Origin: Cognatishimia coralii
GTDB lineage: Bacteria > Pseudomonadota > Alphaproteobacteria > Rhodobacterales > Rhodobacteraceae
NCBI RefSeq assembly: GCF_037478305.1
Contig: NZ_JBBGAZ010000004.1
Span: 62,001-126,000, forward strand
Length of the DNA stretch: 64,000 bases
Direction: 5' to 3'
Under the pieces are notes generated by a model. It was not told the origin of the DNA and made no database searches. It worked only from the letters and a program-made list of their open reading frames with translations. Below, in pieces: positions 59,749-64,000 of this stretch; within the stretch, counting starts at the first letter, position 1; each line of letters begins with the position of its first letter. The position numbers were made by a program, and so were the translations under genes.

Positions 59749-61164
59749 GTGGTCTTTACAGATCTGGCACATGAGGTCACGCGGCGGGTTGAGGCCGTAG
59801 GCGACGGCTTGAACGAGGCTCTATTTGAGCCTGTTATCCGGCTGGGCGTTACTGGGCTTGCGCGGTCGGGCAAGACGGTCTTCATCACGTCTCTGGTCGC
59901 GAGTCTCTTGGATCGTGGGCGTATGTCGCAGCTTAAGGCGGCCGCCGACGGGCGCATTGTGGCGGCCTACCTTCAGCCACAACCGGATGTGACGGTGCCG
60001 CGGTTTGATTATGAAAACCACTATGCAGCGCTGACCGGGCAGGCTCCGCATTGGCCCGAAAGCACCCGCGCTGTGTCCGAGCTGCGCCTGTCTTTCAAAG
60101 TGCAACCCACCGGTCTGCTGTCCGGTTTCCAAAGCCCGCGCACGGTGCATGTTGATATCGTGGATTACCCCGGAGAGTGGCTCTTGGATCTGGCTTTGCT
60201 GGATCTGAGCTATGCCGAGTGGTCCGAGCAGGTTCTGTCGCTGATCGCGGATCGCGCTGAGGCCGCGGACTATCTCGCGCAGGTGTCAAAGATTGATGCT
60301 GCGCTTGTGCTTGAAGAACCCAAAGCTCAGGCTTTGGCCGCAGGCTTCACGACCTATCTTAACGCTGCGCGCGATGCGGGCTATTATGATTTCACACCGG
60401 GGCGGTTTTTGTTGCCAGGGGACCTCGCCGGGTCTCCGGTCCTGACCTTCGCGCCTTTGCCATTGGTTGAAAAAGCCCCACGCCGTGCATTGTGGCGTGA
60501 GATGGAGCGTCGGTTTGAGGCCTATAAGGCCAAGGTCGTCAAACCCTTCTTCCGTGATCATTTTGCCCGAATTGATCGGCAGGTGGTTCTGATGGATGCC
60601 TTGGGTGCGATCAATCGCGGCCCTCAGGCGGTCGAGGAAATGCGCCGCGCGATGGCAGACATTCTGGCGAGCTTCCGCCCCGGTCGGAACGCTTTTCTCA
60701 GTCGGTTGCTGATGGGCAAACGGGTTGAACGCATTCTGTTTGCGGCCACAAAGGCTGATCATTTGCACCATCGCCAGCATGGCCGGTTAACTGCGATCAT
60801 GGGCGCTTTGACACGCGACGCGCAGGATCGAGCGAAGTTCGCTGGTGCCAAGATTGATGCCATGTCGATTGCGGCGCTGCGGGCCACTGTCGAGGAAACC
60901 ATGCGCCATGATGGGCGGGATTTGGATTGTGTACGCGGCACATTGCTGGATGGCGGCAAACAGGCGGCCTTTTACCCCGGAGAGTTGCCGGAAGATCCGT
61001 CAAAGCTCTTGTCGGCAGCACGCAAGGGCGACAGTGCGTGGCTGGATGGTGATTATGAAATCATGAGCTTTGCGCCCGCAAAATTGTCGTTGAAGCCTGG
61101 TTTCGGGCCGCCACATATCAGGCTGGATCAGGCCGCGCAGTTTCTGCTGGGGGACCGGCTATGA
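59749..61164 (+). CDS. ycjX: YcjX-family P-loop GTPase-like protein
   Basis: A 471-residue protein. Walker A GLARSGKTVFITSLVASLLDRGRM is near residue 35, with HVDIVDYPGEWLLDLALL as the G3-like motif and RILFAATKADHLHHRQHGRL as the G4-like motif. YcjX proteins are conserved with stress-response (phage shock) genes; biochemical role unclear. I choose a GTG start at 59749, where AAGGG lies close upstream and homology begins; the ATG at 59662 would add 29 unrelated residues. First gene of an operon with a GNAT and a YcjF-like gene. Confidence 0.88.
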   Translation: MVFTDLAHEVTRRVEAVGDGLNEALFEPVIRLGVTGLARSGKTVFITSLVASLLDRGRMSQLKAAADGRIVAAYLQPQPDVTVPRFDYENHYAALTGQAPHWPESTRAVSELRLSFKVQPTGLLSGFQSPRTVHVDIVDYPGEWLLDLALLDLSYAEWSEQVLSLIADRAEAADYLAQVSKIDAALVLEEPKAQALAAGFTTYLNAARDAGYYDFTPGRFLLPGDLAGSPVLTFAPLPLVEKAPRRALWREMERRFEAYKAKVVKPFFRDHFARIDRQVVLMDALGAINRGPQAVEEMRRAMADILASFRPGRNAFLSRLLMGKRVERILFAATKADHLHHRQHGRLTAIMGALTRDAQDRAKFAGAKIDAMSIAALRATVEETMRHDGRDLDCVRGTLLDGGKQAAFYPGELPEDPSKLLSAARKGDSAWLDGDYEIMSFAPAKLSLKPGFGPPHIRLDQAAQFLLGDRL

Positions 61165-61592
61165 GGATCCGTGCGGCAACGCCAAAGGATGCGCGGGCAA
61201 CCGGCGCGATCCTGACGGAGTTTGTTGAAACGACGCCTTGGATGCCCCGTTTGCACTCGGCCGACGAGGATCGAGGGTTTTGCGCGACGATGATTGAACG
61301 CGGTTGGGTTCGGGTGATCGAGGACGGTGGCGTTGTTGGGTTCATCGCGCGCAACGAGGCTGAGGTGAACGCGCTTTACGTGGCGCGGACCTTCCGTGGG
61401 CGAGGGGCTGGGGCTGCTTTACTGCGCGACGCGCAGGCCGCGCGGGATGAACTGTCATTGTGGACCTTTCAGGACAACCTCGGCGCGCGCAGGTTCTATG
61501 CGGCGCATGGGTTTCACGAGGTCGCAAGGACGGATGGGCAACAAACGGACGAGAAATTGCCGGATGTGCAATTGGAATGGAGAAGGCTCTAA
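61161..61592 (+). CDS. GNAT-family N-acetyltransferase
   Basis: A 143-residue acetyltransferase with acetyl-CoA motif A in VNALYVARTFRGRGAGAALLRDA (R-G-x-G-A pattern) and a following LSLWTFQDNLGARRFYAAHGFHEV typical of the fold's last strands. It overlaps ycjX by 4 bases and is directly followed by the YcjF-like gene, so it sits inside that operon. Substrate unknown. Confidence 0.88.
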   Translation: MRIRAATPKDARATGAILTEFVETTPWMPRLHSADEDRGFCATMIERGWVRVIEDGGVVGFIARNEAEVNALYVARTFRGRGAGAALLRDAQAARDELSLWTFQDNLGARRFYAAHGFHEVARTDGQQTDEKLPDVQLEWRRL

Positions 61593-62579
61593 ATGGCTGA
61601 AAATAAACCTGTTCTGATTGAACTTGACGAAGATGCGCCCCAAGTCGCCGACGCGCCACAGGTGCCTGATGTGATCGACGCTCCTCAGGGTGAGGTTATG
61701 CAGAGCGTCGTCAAACTGGCAACCCGCAGACCGTCGCGATTGGCGCGTTGGTTTTGGGGCCTTTTGCTAAGTTTGCTCGTCACAGCGGTATCCCTGACGG
61801 CCTATAACGCGGTTTTGGGTCTGATCGCGACGACGCCGATGTTGGGCTATGCGGTCACTGGATTGATCGGCCTGTTTGTTGTGGTCTGCGTTTTGATCGC
61901 GGGTAAAGAGCTTTTGGCCTTTGCAAGCCTCGGTCGCGTAGATCGGCTTCATACGCGGGCCGAGGCGGCTTTGACGGAGAACGATCTGGTTGCAGCTAAG
62001 ACGGTCGCGGATGATCTTGCACGTCTCTACGGGCGGCGCGAAGAAACCGCTTGGGGCCGCGCGCGGATGAAAGAGCGGATAGCAGATAGTTTTGACGCCT
62101 CAGCAGTTTTCGCGGTTGTCGATCAGGATGTGATGACGCCGCTGGATAAGGCCGCCCAGCAAGAGATCGAAGCCGCCGCGCGCCAAGTCGCGACGGTTAC
62201 GGCTCTGGTGCCGTTGGCTTTGGCAGATGTTCTGACCGCTTTGGTCTCGAACCTGCGCATGATCCGGCGGATTGCCGAGATCTATGCGGGGCGGTCTGGC
62301 ACCTTGGGCAATTGGCGGCTGACCCGAGCCGTGATGACGCATTTGGTAGCGACCGGTGCCGTGGCCGTTGGGGACGACCTGATTGGGTCTGTTGCAGGCG
62401 GCTCGATCCTGTCCAAAGTCTCGCGCCGGTTTGGTGAGGGCATCGTGAACGGGGCTTTGACTGCGCGGGTCGGTGTGGCTGCGATGGAGGTCTGTCGGCC
62501 ATTGCCATTTGAGCAAGGTAAGGGGCCGCGCACGGGGCAAATTGTGAAAAGCGCGCTGGCTGGCCTTTTCAACAAGTAA
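61593..62579 (+). CDS. YcjF-like (TIGR01620/DUF697) membrane protein
   Basis: A 328-residue inner-membrane protein. Residues 1-40 are acidic and variable. TM1 (about 50-72: WFWGLLLSLLVTAVSLTAYNAVLGL) and TM2 (78-103) are followed by a DUF697-like C-terminal part with TMs and the SNLRMIRRIAEIYAGRSGTLGNWRLTRAVMTHLV block. This is the usual partner of YcjX. The start directly abuts the previous stop codon. Confidence 0.88.
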   Translation: MAENKPVLIELDEDAPQVADAPQVPDVIDAPQGEVMQSVVKLATRRPSRLARWFWGLLLSLLVTAVSLTAYNAVLGLIATTPMLGYAVTGLIGLFVVVCVLIAGKELLAFASLGRVDRLHTRAEAALTENDLVAAKTVADDLARLYGRREETAWGRARMKERIADSFDASAVFAVVDQDVMTPLDKAAQQEIEAAARQVATVTALVPLALADVLTALVSNLRMIRRIAEIYAGRSGTLGNWRLTRAVMTHLVATGAVAVGDDLIGSVAGGSILSKVSRRFGEGIVNGALTARVGVAAMEVCRPLPFEQGKGPRTGQIVKSALAGLFNK

Positions 62580-62948
62580 CCCCGCGTGGAACAAGGCCGC
62601 AGGCCGCCGCGCCAAAGCTGGCCCGACCCGCAGGGGCAGCTTTTGGGCTGGTCTTGGCGCGGGCCTGCGACGTCGCGCTGGTTTGGCTGGCATAAAGTGG
62701 CAATTTGTTCCGTTCCGCCGCTCCCCCTTCGACCCAGCTTTGGCGCGGCGGCGGCTGTGGCCAACAGAACTCGCTTTACCCCCGCGAAAGCCCAGCCTAT
62801 AAGACCCGCGATGACATATATTCGTGCGATCATTATTCGAATTATATGCCCGGCGCTCTAATCAGCTGAGCCGCCGGGACAAGGCGTATGGACCCCCACG
62901 CCGCCCCTCATGAATTCCAAAGATCAGACGACCTAAAGGACGCCCCCA
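62580..62948. other. Intergenic region between ycjF-like and ileS
   Basis: 369 bases without a supported gene. The first half is repeat copy B (62603-62752). The remainder (62753-62948) must carry the ileS promoter; an AT-rich stretch (ATTATTCGAATTATATG, near 62832-62848) stands out. A minus-strand frame starting near 62833 has a hydrophobic start but then runs through the repeat and into the ycjF-like gene; I do not call it. Confidence 0.5.
62603..62752. repeat. Dispersed inverted-repeat element, copy B
   Basis: Perfect 19-base arms GCCGCCGCGCCAAAGCTGG (62603-62621) and its reverse complement (62734-62752) surround the core TTTGGCTGGCATAAAGTGGCA, whose second part starts at 62692. Distances from core to arms match copy A (14588-14730) to within a few bases, while the arms differ in sequence. 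Confidence 0.65.
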
Positions 62949-64000
62949 ATGTGCGCCGATACACCTGAATACAAAGATACCCTGAGCCTGCCAAAAACCG
63001 ACTTCCCCATGCGCGCAGGCCTGCCGAAACGTGAACCCCAATGGCTGGACCGCTGGGAAAAGATCGGCGTTTATGACCGCCTGCGCGAGAAAGAAGGCCG
63101 TAAGCCGTTTACGCTGCACGATGGCCCTCCATATGCGAACGGGCATCTGCACATCGGCCACGCTCTGAACAAAACCATCAAAGACATGATCGTGCGCTCT
63201 CATCAGATGATGGGCTTTGACAGCCGCTATGTGCCTGGCTGGGATTGTCATGGGCTTCCGATTGAATGGAAGATCGAAGAGCAATATCGCAAGAAGGGCA
63301 AAAACAAAGACGCCGTCGATGTGGTCGAGTTCCGTCAGGAATGTCGTGCCTTTGCGGACAAATGGGTCGACATCCAGCGCGAGGAATTCAAGCGCATCGG
63401 GATCACTGGCAATTGGGCTGATCCTTATCTTACGATGAACTACCATGCCGAGGCGGTCATCGCTGAGGAATTCATGAAGTTCCTTATGAATGGCACGCTT
63501 TATCAGGGCTCGAAGCCTGTGATGTGGTCCCCAGTAGAAAAGACCGCGCTGGCGGAAGCAGAGGTCGAGTATCACGACAAGGAAAGCTTCACGATCTGGG
63601 TGAAGTTTAAGGTGGCAAAGCCAGCGGATCACAAGTTGGCGGGCGCTCAGGTGGTGATCTGGACCACGACGCCTTGGACGATCCCGTCCAACAAGGCCGT
63701 CGTTTATGGGGCTGACATTGCCTATGGCCTTTATGAGGTCACTGGCACGCCAGAGGAATGCTGGGCCAAGGTTGGCGACAAGTATCTGCTGGCTGATAAC
63801 CTCGCCGCAGACGTGTTTAAACGCGCGCGTCTTGAGGAGGATCAATGGACCCGCGTCGCGGATGTCTCTGCATCTGATCTGGAAGGCATCGGCCTGACGC
63901 ACCCGCTGAAAGGCGCTGAGGGCAGCAACGGCGAATGGGACGATATCCGCGATTTCCGTGCGGCTGATTTCGTAACCGACACCGAAGGCACAGGGTTCGT
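62949..64000 (+). CDS. ileS: Isoleucyl-tRNA synthetase, 5' part
   Basis: Open from the ATG at 62949 to the window end (about 350 residues of roughly 1,000). Class I aminoacyl-tRNA synthetase with the HIGH motif in PPYANGHLHIGHALNKTIKD, the DSRYVPGWDCHGLPIEWKIEE segment and the editing-domain start PVMWSPVEKTALAEAEVEY, WTTTPWTIPSNKAV. Its start MCADTPEYKDTLSLPKTDFPMRAGLPKREP is typical for alphaproteobacterial IleS. The 3' end is cut by the window, not broken. Confidence 0.96.
   Translation, partial: MCADTPEYKDTLSLPKTDFPMRAGLPKREPQWLDRWEKIGVYDRLREKEGRKPFTLHDGPPYANGHLHIGHALNKTIKDMIVRSHQMMGFDSRYVPGWDCHGLPIEWKIEEQYRKKGKNKDAVDVVEFRQECRAFADKWVDIQREEFKRIGITGNWADPYLTMNYHAEAVIAEEFMKFLMNGTLYQGSKPVMWSPVEKTALAEAEVEYHDKESFTIWVKFKVAKPADHKLAGAQVVIWTTTPWTIPSNKAVVYGADIAYGLYEVTGTPEECWAKVGDKYLLADNLAADVFKRARLEEDQWTRVADVSASDLEGIGLTHPLKGAEGSNGEWDDIRDFRAADFVTDTEGTGF

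Noticed and set aside
62282..62833. Minus-strand frame with a hydrophobic start (MIARIYVIAGLIGWAFAG)
   Set aside because: Only the first 20 residues look protein-like; the remainder runs through repeat copy B and into the ycjF-like gene.

Overview
The window looks like a piece of the main chromosome of a marine alphaproteobacterium of the Rhodobacteraceae (Roseobacter group). The evidence is the gene families and their order: the F1 operon atpHAGDC without the Fo genes, trxB next to an Lrp/AsnC regulator, lgt with a NDUFAF7-like methyltransferase and pgeF, a B12-dependent (class II) ribonucleotide reductase, and many families typical of that group (DUF1489, DUF2125, DUF1150, DUF4864, Hint_2). 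No species is claimed. I see no rRNA, tRNA, CRISPR array, prophage or insertion sequence. Nearly all of the sequence is housekeeping or conserved accessory genes, tightly packed, often with 4-base stop/start overlaps.

Layout. 1-4.4 kb: a DUF4864 protein, a large beta-helix protein, a 47-residue membrane peptide and a GapB-like glyceraldehyde-3-phosphate dehydrogenase. 4.4-8.3 kb: a signalling locus with a hybrid histidine kinase, a small exported molybdopterin-fold protein and a divergent LuxR-type response regulator. 8.4-16.3 kb: Hint-domain protein, ribosomal protein S4, NhaA, a hisC-tyrC pair, an extensin-like protein, DUF2125 and ChaC. 16.4-20.3 kb: a two-gene MotA/TolQ-like and OmpA-like motor whose OmpA partner carries a coiled coil of about 690 residues. 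20.3-25.2 kb: DM13 protein, ClpA, glyoxalase II, a methyltransferase. 25.4-30.4 kb: the F1 ATP synthase operon. 30.4-41.9 kb: lectin-like protein, prs, DsbA-like isomerase with a hydrolase, DUF1489, nrdJ behind a NrdR-like box, a formylglycine-generating-enzyme homologue, lipase, an isolated phnM, and a purE/ProC-like/purK operon. 42-48 kb: Hsp20 with DUF1150, a sulfate-activation enzyme with an in-frame DNA-binding domain, trxB/lrp, and a TetR/flavodoxin-fold oxidoreductase pair with a clear operator cluster. 48-57.8 kb: pgeF, midA-like and lgt; divergently ubiK and a Tat-exported amine oxidase whose domain order is circularly permuted; then YbjN, photolyase, CsaA, a hydroxyacid dehydrogenase, KAS III and thymidine kinase. 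58-64 kb: a small regulator-like protein, truA, a YcjX/GNAT/YcjF-like operon and the 5' part of ileS.

Non-coding structure is concentrated at junctions of convergent genes, where there are strong perfect hairpins and at least two dispersed repeat families. One family (two copies, near 14.6 and 62.7 kb) is about 145-150 bases long, with inverted arms that differ between copies yet stay self-complementary around a shared core. The other (three copies, near 30.8, 33.4 and 57.2 kb) is a double hairpin found only between convergent genes.

The items I rate most worth checking are the permuted amine oxidase, the HTH-sulfurylase-APS kinase fusion, the coiled-coil motor pair and the covarying inverted-repeat family. 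Function assignments rest on motifs read by eye; no database search was run.
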